Assembly: GCA_012514255.1 (NCBI GenBank)
Contig: JAAZAP010000090.1
Location: forward strand, 1 to 30,570
Source: Bacteroidales bacterium
GTDB lineage: Bacteria > Bacteroidota > Bacteroidia > Bacteroidales > VadinHA17
Reading direction: 5' to 3'
Length of the DNA: 30,570 nt
Positions 23,626 through 30,570 of this stretch are shown one piece after another. The first letter of the stretch is position 1, and every line of letters starts with the position of its first letter. The notes beneath the pieces are model-generated. The model ran no database searches, had not been told where the DNA came from, and saw only the letters and a list, made by a program, of their open reading frames with translations. The position numbers and the translations under genes are program-made.

Positions 23626-26043
23626 TCATTCAATAACTACCTCATGTATTCCCGATGAAAACTCTTTACTGAGCCTGATGTTGATTTTGATCCCGGTGGC
23701 TCTGACAGGAGTGAACTCTGCAATATTCCACGCGTCTTTGGTTACTGTCAGAGGTTCAGAGGTTGGAGTCTTCTTCCATGAACCCCCGCTCAAATATTCA
23801 ACTGACCACTCATCAGGGATCCTGCAGCCTCCGGACGGGCCGTCATCAAACCAATAGATCTTAACCTTTGAGATTGTGGTCGGTTGTGCAAAGTCGAACC
23901 TGACCCATTCCCACCCGTCATTCTTAGGCCACCAGTGATAATATGGCCATGTGTGATCATTTGAATTTTCCGGTTCCAGCTGGTCATTGATAGCTGTGAG
24001 TGACCTGGCCGGAGTACTTCCTGTTACCACGCTCGTATATGCTATTGTCGGTGCCGGGGAAGGTCTGGCGGCTGATTCCCTGTAAGGAAGCCATACTTTC
24101 ATCTCGCCAGGGCCGCGATTGTTCCAGAGGTGATAAGGTATCAGCGTCAGCTCATGATAATCGCCCAGTGAAACCGTTCCGTCAAGGTTTCTTGAGGCCT
24201 GTCTGGCCTTTGTGGATATCACCTGGGTGCCGTTAAGCAGATCACTCCTGAATTCAGTTGTAAACTCAGGCTTTTCATCAACCACCAGTCCCAGCACATG
24301 ACCATCGGCATTGTCAGGCCACTCGGCACAGAACATCAATGGTCCCCTCTGAACTGCTATCTTGCCCTCGTCTTCCTTCACGCGCTCATCAGCCAGAACG
24401 GCTCTGACAGGCATGGGTATCTCCAGTTCAATTATGTCACCTGACTGCCATTTTCTCGTGATGACGGCATAGCCGTCAACAATCCTTGCATCGGTTGCCT
24501 GGCCATTGACCGTGATCACAAACACTTCATCAGACTGGTTGCTGAAACTGTAGAGATTGCCGGGTATGGCTTCGTTCCTGGCCCATCCGGGGATCCGTAT
24601 ACGCATGTTGAATTTCACCGCCTCGTCCGGGTCAACTGTCATGCTCACTTTCCCCTCCCATGGGTAATTGGTCTCCTGGGTGATCTTCACCTTCCGGTCA
24701 CCGACTTCAATTTCAGCATTGTTTGAAGTGAACAGGTTCACATACAGGTCCTTGTCAGTGACAGAGTAGATATATCCCGGGATTGCGGGAATGAACCTGC
24801 ACACATTGGAGGGGCAGCATGCGCATCCGAACCATGCTGAGCGTTCGTGCTGGCCGTTTGACTCCAGCGGATTGGGGTAAAAGAACCTGTCGCCCGCCAG
24901 GTTGACTCCCGAAAGTGCTCCGTTGTACAGTGTCTTTTCAAGAACGTCAAAGTACCTGCCCTCACCGTGCATTGAGAAGAGCCTGTGGTTAAAGAAGATA
25001 TTTCCTATAGAAGCACAGGTCTCACAATAGGCTGACATATTCGGCAGGTGGTAAGGCTCCGCAAATCCCTCGTTGCCTCCAGACGCTCCTATTCCGCCCG
25101 TAATATACATCTTCCTGTGAACCAGGTCTTCCCATATCTTCGTTATTGCATTTATGTATGCCTCGTCACCCAGAATGGCTGCCACATCAGCCATGCCGGA
25201 ATACATATATGTGGCTCTCACCGAGTGTCCCACTGCTTCAGTCTGGTCTACCACCTTTTTATGGCTCTGTGAGTACTCCTCGCCATCATCACGGGTACCG
25301 CGTGCGTCAAGGAAGAATTTTGCCAGGTCGAGGTATCGTTTTTCGCCTGTCAGCCGGTATAGTTTAACCAGGCCCATCTCAATCACCTGGTGGCCCGGAT
25401 AGCTGGCAAAAGCATCCCATCCAAAGTCTTTGTCAACAAGATCGGCCGATCTGAGGGATATATCCAGCAGTTCCCGCTTTCCTGTAGCCTGGTAGTGGGC
25501 CACGGCAGCCTCATACATATGTCCCAGGTTATAAAGTTCATGGCTGAGGATGTTCGTTTTCTCCCATCGCTCTCCCTCTGCCCATTCATGGAGCTTTCCA
25601 TATCCCATCTCCGCTATGGTACGGTTGGTGTAAAGGTATCCGTCGTCCTCCTGGGCAAGACCTATCTTATATATTAAGGTATCAAGATAGGCTTCCAGTT
25701 CCGGATCGGGGAAAGTCTGAAGCGAATAGCTGGCTCCCTCAATGATCTTTGTTACGTCAGAATCGTCAAAGGGATAAATTGTCTGAAATGCTCCGGTATC
25801 CAGTCCTCCGGCTATCTCAAAATTCCTGACGCGTCCGGTTGATTCACAGTATCCGAAGGCTATCGGAATGGTCACTTCATGATTCTTCTGAATGCGCGGG
25901 GCCCAGAAGTTATCCGTCATCTTTACAGAGGTGAACGGCACAGGCCTGATGGGATAATTCTCCTCATCGTTGCTGCCGGTGCATGATGTCATGGCAACAG
26001 CTGCCACCATGGCAATAATTGTAAGTCTTCCCGTTTCTTTCAT
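23626..26043 (-). CDS. DUF1680/GH127-type beta-L-arabinofuranosidase with C-terminal discoidin module
   Basis: Predicted to release beta-L-arabinofuranose, as Bifidobacterium HypBA1 (GH127) does; GH146 is a related family with the same fold. The 805-residue lipoprotein has lipobox AMTSC (Cys21). The barrel covers about 40-420, with QEDDGYLYTNRT and SHELYNLGHMYEAAVAH; beta domains follow to about 650. Catalytic residues by analogy: acid/base Glu325 in GNEGF, zinc ligands Glu341 and Cys343 in CETC, nucleophile Cys409 and ligand Cys410 in CACC. Residues 664-805 are a discoidin-like module (NDGWEWVRFDFAQPT, IYWFDDGPSGG) of the family also found in the SusD and DUF1735 proteins. It is a tandem paralogue of the gene before it, separated by 97 nt with no clear terminator or promoter. 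Confidence 0.93.
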   Translation of the reverse strand: MKETGRLTIIAMVAAVAMTSCTGSNDEENYPIRPVPFTSVKMTDNFWAPRIQKNHEVTIPIAFGYCESTGRVRNFEIAGGLDTGAFQTIYPFDDSDVTKIIEGASYSLQTFPDPELEAYLDTLIYKIGLAQEDDGYLYTNRTIAEMGYGKLHEWAEGERWEKTNILSHELYNLGHMYEAAVAHYQATGKRELLDISLRSADLVDKDFGWDAFASYPGHQVIEMGLVKLYRLTGEKRYLDLAKFFLDARGTRDDGEEYSQSHKKVVDQTEAVGHSVRATYMYSGMADVAAILGDEAYINAITKIWEDLVHRKMYITGGIGASGGNEGFAEPYHLPNMSAYCETCASIGNIFFNHRLFSMHGEGRYFDVLEKTLYNGALSGVNLAGDRFFYPNPLESNGQHERSAWFGCACCPSNVCRFIPAIPGYIYSVTDKDLYVNLFTSNNAEIEVGDRKVKITQETNYPWEGKVSMTVDPDEAVKFNMRIRIPGWARNEAIPGNLYSFSNQSDEVFVITVNGQATDARIVDGYAVITRKWQSGDIIELEIPMPVRAVLADERVKEDEGKIAVQRGPLMFCAEWPDNADGHVLGLVVDEKPEFTTEFRSDLLNGTQVISTKARQASRNLDGTVSLGDYHELTLIPYHLWNNRGPGEMKVWLPYRESAARPSPAPTIAYTSVVTGSTPARSLTAINDQLEPENSNDHTWPYYHWWPKNDGWEWVRFDFAQPTTISKVKIYWFDDGPSGGCRIPDEWSVEYLSGGSWKKTPTSEPLTVTKDAWNIAEFTPVRATGIKINIRLSKEFSSGIHEVVIE

Positions 26044-26140
26044 TCGGATAAATATTTGTTTGATTTGTCAAATGGTACTGGCATGTAATTCGAAATAAAA
26101 TCTTTTTGTGTGCTGCTGCTCACGCAGGCCACATGGTAAT

Positions 26141-28141
26141 TCATTCAACCGTTTTGATCCATACGATCATCTCTCCCCTGCCCCTGTTTGCCCAGGAGTA
26201 ATAGGGTACGGCCCTTACTTCCTTCGCTGTTCCTGACGGATCAGAGACAGGGAAAGTCAGGGTGCCGAGGCCTTCATGCAGTCCCTTTTCATATTTGAAC
26301 TGCGGCTTAACCGCGGGATCAACAGTTATCTCCCTGACCGGTCCGTTGTCAGCCTCCTCCAGGCACCAGACCATCGGCCCCATTCCCAGTGCCACTCTTC
26401 TCCTGTCAGCTTCAACCTCGTCCCTGGCAACAATGAATCTGGGTTCCACAGGCAGCGATACCTCCACTACATCTCCCCTCTTCCATTCACGGTCAAGAAG
26501 TGCAAATCCCTTTATTACAGAGGCTTTGACCTTCTTCCCGTTGATCCTGACAACAGTCTTTACTGTGGCAGGCGTGAGAAATCTGTAAAGGTCGCCTTCC
26601 ATTGGAGCATTACCGGTCCATGAAGGTATCCTTATGCCCAGGGTAAACCTGCCGCTGTTATTTTCCGGTAAGATGGTCAGCTTTATATCTCCGCTCCGGG
26701 GATAACTGGTCTCAAGCCCTATCTCTGTCTCGCCGGCAGGTGTTTTTAACCGGGCTTCTGATCCGATGAAGAGATTGAGGTTTATTCCGGTGGCCGTCTC
26801 TGACCAGATATATTGTTTCATTGCCGGCAGGAAGCGGGCTACGTTCCCAGGGCAGCAGGAGCACTGGAACCATCCGGCCCTCTCAAACCTGCCGTCAGAT
26901 TCCAGGGGATTTGTATAGAAGAAACTGCAGCCATCAAGACCTATTCCCGAGATGAGCCCGTTATAAAGCGTTCTCTCAAGCACATCAAGATACCTTGCTT
27001 CCCCTGTAGCTGAATAGAGCCTGTGGTTCCAGAAGACGTTTGCCACTGAAGCACAGGTCTCAGTGTATGCATTCATATTGGGAAGCTCAAACGGCTCCCC
27101 GAAGGCCTCACCATGTTCCTTGGATCCGATTCCCCCGGTAATATATATTTTCCCGGCCGCGACATCCTCCCATATCCTTTTCGAAGCTTCGAGGTACCTG
27201 TCATCTCCGGTAACCCGCGAGAGCTCTGCCATGGCTGTGTACATATAGGCGCCTCTCACGGCATGGCCCACTGCCTCCTTCTGATCCAGGACGGGCAGGT
27301 GCATCTGGAGGTAGACCGAGTCATTATATACCTCAAAACGTGATCCTTTCGGGTGCCTGAGGTACTCCTCCTGCCTGCCCCTTACATCAATAAAAAAGCG
27401 TGCCAGCTCAAGCCACCGGGTGTTACCTGTCAGTTCATAGAGTTTTATGAGACCCAGTTCTATCTCCTGGTGCCCCGGAGCAATCTCGCGGAGTCCCCAC
27501 CCGAACTCCGAAGCCACCAGCTCAGCGTTCTTCAGTGCAACGTCAAGGAACCTGTCTGATCCCGTGGCCATGTGGTGTGCCACGGCTGCCTCGTACATAT
27601 GACCCACATTGTAAAGCTCATGGCTGACCCGTTCGTCTATCCATCTCTCCCTGCCGGCGCCGGGCGCCATGTTCACCGGGTCAATGGTGCGGGTGGTGTA
27701 GAGATAGCCATCATCCTCCTGTGCTGCAGCCACCAGGCTTACCAGGCTGTCTACATAAGCCCGCAGCTCCGGGTCGGGAGTCTCAAGCAATGAGTAGCAC
27801 GCCCCTTCAATGATCTTGAATACATCAGAATCATTGTAACGCTCACCTTTATGCTTCCCCTTCTTCAGTCCGCCTGCAATGGCGAAGTTGTCTATGCGGC
27901 CTGTCTCCTCACATTTTCCGAAAATATACGGAATGGTAATGGTCCTGTTCCTCTCAATAATTGGCTGCCAGAAGTCGTCATGCACTGTCACTGCCTGAGG
28001 CTGTGGCACAGTCAGCCAGACTCTCCGGTCAGGATCTGTTTTTGCAGCATCATTCTGGCACGAGAACATCATTACACCACTGAGAACCAAAAGTGCTGCC
28101 GGAATCCCTGATGCCGCTGTTGTATGCACTGCAATCTTCAT
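26141..28141 (-). CDS. DUF1680/GH127-type beta-L-arabinofuranosidase
   Basis: The 666-residue lipoprotein (lipobox MFSC, Cys28) is close in length to HypBA1 and has no extra module. It begins VTVHDDFWQPIIERNR, with barrel motifs QEDDGYLYTTRT and SHELYNVGHMYEAAVAHH. The catalytic set is complete by analogy: acid/base Glu345 in HGEAFG, Glu361 and Cys363 in TETC, nucleophile Cys429 and Cys430 in CSCC. The end, YYSWANRGRGEMIVW, matches the HypBA1 ending. The start codon overlaps the araB stop by 1 nt (TGATG), so a cytoplasmic sugar kinase gene is translationally coupled to an exported glycosidase gene. This ties beta-L-arabinofuranoside cleavage to arabinose catabolism. High confidence in the family, moderate in exact linkage. 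Confidence 0.94.
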   Translation of the reverse strand: MKIAVHTTAASGIPAALLVLSGVMMFSCQNDAAKTDPDRRVWLTVPQPQAVTVHDDFWQPIIERNRTITIPYIFGKCEETGRIDNFAIAGGLKKGKHKGERYNDSDVFKIIEGACYSLLETPDPELRAYVDSLVSLVAAAQEDDGYLYTTRTIDPVNMAPGAGRERWIDERVSHELYNVGHMYEAAVAHHMATGSDRFLDVALKNAELVASEFGWGLREIAPGHQEIELGLIKLYELTGNTRWLELARFFIDVRGRQEEYLRHPKGSRFEVYNDSVYLQMHLPVLDQKEAVGHAVRGAYMYTAMAELSRVTGDDRYLEASKRIWEDVAAGKIYITGGIGSKEHGEAFGEPFELPNMNAYTETCASVANVFWNHRLYSATGEARYLDVLERTLYNGLISGIGLDGCSFFYTNPLESDGRFERAGWFQCSCCPGNVARFLPAMKQYIWSETATGINLNLFIGSEARLKTPAGETEIGLETSYPRSGDIKLTILPENNSGRFTLGIRIPSWTGNAPMEGDLYRFLTPATVKTVVRINGKKVKASVIKGFALLDREWKRGDVVEVSLPVEPRFIVARDEVEADRRRVALGMGPMVWCLEEADNGPVREITVDPAVKPQFKYEKGLHEGLGTLTFPVSDPSGTAKEVRAVPYYSWANRGRGEMIVWIKTVE

Positions 28142-29808
28142 CAGCCCCGTACCTCTTTCCTGATAGCCTTGAGTCTCTTCATTACATCATTGGCACCACG
28201 GCCGAAATAGTTGTGCAGGATCCGGTATTCGGCAAAAAGCCGGTCATAAACTGCAACATTTTCCGGCACCGGTTTGTATGTATATTCCTTCACCTTTGCC
28301 ATCACGGCTGCAGCCTCCTGAACGGTATCAAACCCACCGGCATCCTTTCCTGCCGCCACGGCACCGAACAGTGCCGATCCCAGGGCCGGTGCCTGTGGTG
28401 AACCTGAAATTTTTATCTCCCTGTTAATGACGTCAGCATAAATCTGCATCACGAACGGATTCTTCTCGGCAATGCCTCCGGCTGCGTAAAATTCGTTTAC
28501 CGGCACTCCGTTCTCCTCAAATGTTTCTATGATCATCCTCGTCCCATAGGCCGTTGCTTCTATCAGGGCGCGGTATATCTCCTCTGGTTTTGTGACCAGG
28601 CTCATGCCGGCGATCATTCCAGTCAGGTCAACGTCAACAAGTACCGACCTGTTCCCGTTCCACCAGTCGAGGGCCACCAGCCCGCTCTCGCCGGGAGTAA
28701 GACGGGAAGCCTTCTCTGTGAGGAGTGTGTGCAGATCCACACCTGCATCTTCAGCTTCATCCCTGTATTCCGCAGGAGTGCAGTTCTCAACGAACCACTG
28801 GAAGTGGTCGCCCACGCAGCTCTGTCCTGCCTCATAACCGTAGAAGCCGGCAATGATGCCGTCCTCAACAACGCCGCACATGCCCGGAACCTCCTTTTCA
28901 ACATCTCCCAGCAGCATGTGGCATGTTGAGGTGCCGATGATTGCAAGCATCTTGCCGGGAGTGGTGATCCCGACAGCAGGGATGGAGACATGTGCATCTA
29001 CATTGGCTACCGCCACGGCAGTGCCTTCCTTGAGTCCTGTCAGCCTGGCCGCCGCCGGGGTGATTGTGCCTGCCTTTGTTCCTACCGGCAGCAGGGTGCG
29101 CGACAGTTTTTCGTCCACAAGCCGCTCCATCTTTGGATGCAGCGCCCTGAAGAATTCATTGGAGGGGTACCCGTCATGCTTGTGCCATATAGCCTTGTAA
29201 CCGGCCGTGCAGGTATTACGTGTCTCCCTGCCGGTCAGCTGCCATACTACCCAATCAGCCGCCTCAATGAACCTGTCCGCGGCATCGTATATCTCCGGGT
29301 CCTCGTTGACCGTCTGCCATATCTTTGGTATCATCCACTCCGATGATATCTTGCCACCGTAGCGTCTCAGGAATTTTTCACCTCTCTCCTCAGCAACGGC
29401 ATTGAGCCTGTTGGCCTCATCCTGGGCTGCATGGTGCTTCCAGAGCTTGATCCAGGCATTGGGCCTGCCCCTGAACTCTTCGAGGAAACAGAGCGGGGTA
29501 CCATCAGCTTTTACGGGAAGTACCGTGCATGCAGTGAAGTCTATTCCTACACCTGCCACCTGCTCCGGGGAGACAAGGGCCATCTTCATTACCTGGGGGA
29601 TGGTTATCCTGAAGACATCAAGATAATCCTGCGGGTGCTGCAGCGCCCAGTCGACACCCAGCAGTGTACCGTCAGGCAGCTTCTCGTCCATTACGCCATT
29701 TGAATATTCATGAACGGCAACTGCCACCTCTTCACCTGTGGTGGTGTCAACTATCACCGCTCTTCCTGACAGGGTGCCAAAATCAACCCCAATAGTATAC
29801 TTATGCAT
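28141..29808 (-). CDS. araB: L-ribulokinase
   Basis: AraB phosphorylates L-ribulose to L-ribulose 5-phosphate in the cytoplasm. The real start is the ATG at 29808 ([12 protein letters not shown]), giving 555 residues, near the roughly 565 of E. coli AraB; the frame is open further upstream but lies inside araD. FGGY-kinase features are the N-terminal phosphate-binding [27 protein letters not shown], the ribulokinase-like [46 protein letters not shown], and the C-terminal [19 protein letters not shown]. The start overlaps the araD stop by 8 nt (ATGCATAA) and the stop overlaps the next start by 1 nt. L-arabinose isomerase (araA), which makes the substrate, is not in the window. Confidence 0.97.
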   Translation of the reverse strand: MHKYTIGVDFGTLSGRAVIVDTTTGEEVAVAVHEYSNGVMDEKLPDGTLLGVDWALQHPQDYLDVFRITIPQVMKMALVSPEQVAGVGIDFTACTVLPVKADGTPLCFLEEFRGRPNAWIKLWKHHAAQDEANRLNAVAEERGEKFLRRYGGKISSEWMIPKIWQTVNEDPEIYDAADRFIEAADWVVWQLTGRETRNTCTAGYKAIWHKHDGYPSNEFFRALHPKMERLVDEKLSRTLLPVGTKAGTITPAAARLTGLKEGTAVAVANVDAHVSIPAVGITTPGKMLAIIGTSTCHMLLGDVEKEVPGMCGVVEDGIIAGFYGYEAGQSCVGDHFQWFVENCTPAEYRDEAEDAGVDLHTLLTEKASRLTPGESGLVALDWWNGNRSVLVDVDLTGMIAGMSLVTKPEEIYRALIEATAYGTRMIIETFEENGVPVNEFYAAGGIAEKNPFVMQIYADVINREIKISGSPQAPALGSALFGAVAAGKDAGGFDTVQEAAAVMAKVKEYTYKPVPENVAVYDRLFAEYRILHNYFGRGANDVMKRLKAIRKEVRG

Positions 29809-30511
29809 TTCTTTGTTTATTTGTTTTTTTCTGACCATAATAGGCGTTGCTGCCATGTTTGCGCAGGTAATGCCTGTCAAGGAGATGTCTGTCTATCTCC
29901 CGCGGTGCCGCAAGGCCGGCCGAAAGGGCTGCCATACGTGCCACCTCCTCAAGTATCACTGCATTGTGAACGGCAACAGCCGGGGTGGTACCCCATGTAA
30001 ATGGACCGTGTGATGCCACCAGTACTGCCGGCATGGTCATCGGATCGGTACCCGTAAGAGCCTCAGCGATGACCAGGCCCGTATTGTATTCGTATTCATT
30101 GTCTGTCTCCTCCGGCGTCAGTCGCCTGGTGACGGGAACAGGGCCATAAAAATAGTCGGCATGTGTTGTTCCCAGGCATGGTATGGGCCTGCAGGCCTGT
30201 GCCCATGCTGTGGCATGAGTGGAATGAGTGTGCACCACCCCTCCTATCCCGGGAAAGGCTTTGTAAAGAGCCCTGTGGGTGGGCGCATCGGTGGAGGGTC
30301 TGAGGGTGCCCTCAACCACACGCCCCTCCAGATCGGTAACCACCATGTCACCTGCAGTCATCTCATTGTATGAGACACCTGAGGGCTTGATGACCATCAG
30401 TCCGGATTCCCTGTCAATTCCGCTGACATTTCCCCAGGTCATAATGACCAGGCCATACCTGACCAGTTCCAGATTGGCCCTGAAAACATCCTCCTTAAGC
30501 TTATCAAGCAT
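29801..30511 (-). CDS. araD: L-ribulose-5-phosphate 4-epimerase
   Basis: AraD converts L-ribulose 5-phosphate to D-xylulose 5-phosphate, feeding the pentose phosphate pathway. The 236-residue class II aldolase-type protein has TWGNVSG near 25, KPSGVSY near 42, STDAPTH with Asp75, the zinc-binding [13 protein letters not shown] (His94, His96), third metal ligand His168 in [10 protein letters not shown], and the family ending [14 protein letters not shown]. Length and motifs fit AraD rather than the SgbE or UlaF paralogues mainly because araB is next door. The start overlaps an upstream reading frame by 8 nt, mirroring the araD-araB junction. Confidence 0.97.
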   Translation of the reverse strand: MLDKLKEDVFRANLELVRYGLVIMTWGNVSGIDRESGLMVIKPSGVSYNEMTAGDMVVTDLEGRVVEGTLRPSTDAPTHRALYKAFPGIGGVVHTHSTHATAWAQACRPIPCLGTTHADYFYGPVPVTRRLTPEETDNEYEYNTGLVIAEALTGTDPMTMPAVLVASHGPFTWGTTPAVAVHNAVILEEVARMAALSAGLAAPREIDRHLLDRHYLRKHGSNAYYGQKKTNKQRNA

Positions 30512-30569
30512 GATTGTACCGTTTTAATTGTCCTGCTCCCGGCACGTCATCATAAGTCAGCTGACTGCC
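30504..30569 (-). CDS. C-terminal tip of an unidentified upstream gene
   Basis: A frame open at the window edge encodes 21 residues ([13 protein letters not shown]... ending YNHA) and stops at TGA, overlapping the araD start by 8 nt. The araD-araB junction has the same overlap length, which supports a real upstream gene in this frame. The alternative is a gene ending WQSADL in another frame, with its TGA at 30550-30552. Too short to identify; arabinose isomerase, an epimerase or a regulator would be usual neighbours. Confidence 0.35.
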   Translation of the reverse strand, partial: GSQLTYDDVPGAGQLKRYNHA

Positions 30570-30570
30570 A

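Noticed and set aside
29809..29880. N-terminal extension of araB inside araD
   Set aside because: AraB proteins start just before GVDFGT; the extra 24 residues are araD sequence read in another frame.
1..30570. tRNA, rRNA, insertion sequence, CRISPR or transfer-element signals
   Set aside because: No cloverleaf gene, transposase, integrase, or regularly spaced repeat array was seen; the cluster looks like a native PUL.

Overview
The window comes from a Bacteroidota bacterium, probably in or near Bacteroidales. The signs are two SusC/SusD pairs, many lipoproteins with the lipid-anchor cysteine typical of this phylum, BACON and DUF1735 domains, and A-rich start regions without clear Shine-Dalgarno sites. 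Every supported gene lies on the minus strand, so transcription runs from high to low coordinates. The region is a polysaccharide (or glycoprotein) utilization locus for L-arabinofuranose-containing glycans, joined to the L-arabinose catabolic genes.

Layout in transcription order. Region 1 (30570-23626): the 3' tip of an unidentified gene, araD (ribulose-5-phosphate 4-epimerase), araB (ribulokinase), then two tandem DUF1680/GH127-type beta-L-arabinofuranosidase lipoproteins, the second ending in a discoidin-like module. The first four genes are tightly packed, with overlaps of 8, 8 and 1 nt. Region 2 (23625-11820): a 281-nt non-coding regulatory region, then SusC-SusD, then a second, divergent SusC with a SusD that has a discoidin-like module inserted near its C-terminus, then a DUF1735 surface lipoprotein with a closely related module (about 65% identical by hand count). 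A terminator-like hairpin follows (11759-11792). Region 3 (11722-1607): GH51 alpha-L-arabinofuranosidase, a third and larger DUF1680/GH127-type enzyme, a DUF5695-type protein of unknown activity, and a BACON lipoprotein with a zinc-protease HEIGH motif. Region 4 (1606-1): a 374-nt non-coding region and the start of an Ig-like lipoprotein that runs off the window.

How the parts may work together (inference): surface SusD and DUF1735 proteins capture the glycan and SusC imports it. GH51 removes alpha-linked L-Araf and the three DUF1680 enzymes remove beta-linked L-Araf. An isomerase outside the window makes L-ribulose, which AraB and AraD convert to D-xylulose 5-phosphate. Three beta-L-arabinofuranosidase-type enzymes, one alpha-L-arabinofuranosidase and a putative surface metalloprotease, with no endo-arabinanase seen, suggest that arabinosylated hydroxyproline-rich plant glycoproteins (extensin type) could be the substrate.

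The strongest unannotated signal is regulatory. The non-coding regions before the first SusC and before the Ig-like lipoprotein, 22 kb apart, share four sequence boxes in the same order with near-identical spacing. They include a 23-bp box with one mismatch and a 15-bp GTGTA/TACAC dyad. No regulator gene, tRNA, rRNA, insertion sequence or CRISPR array was seen.
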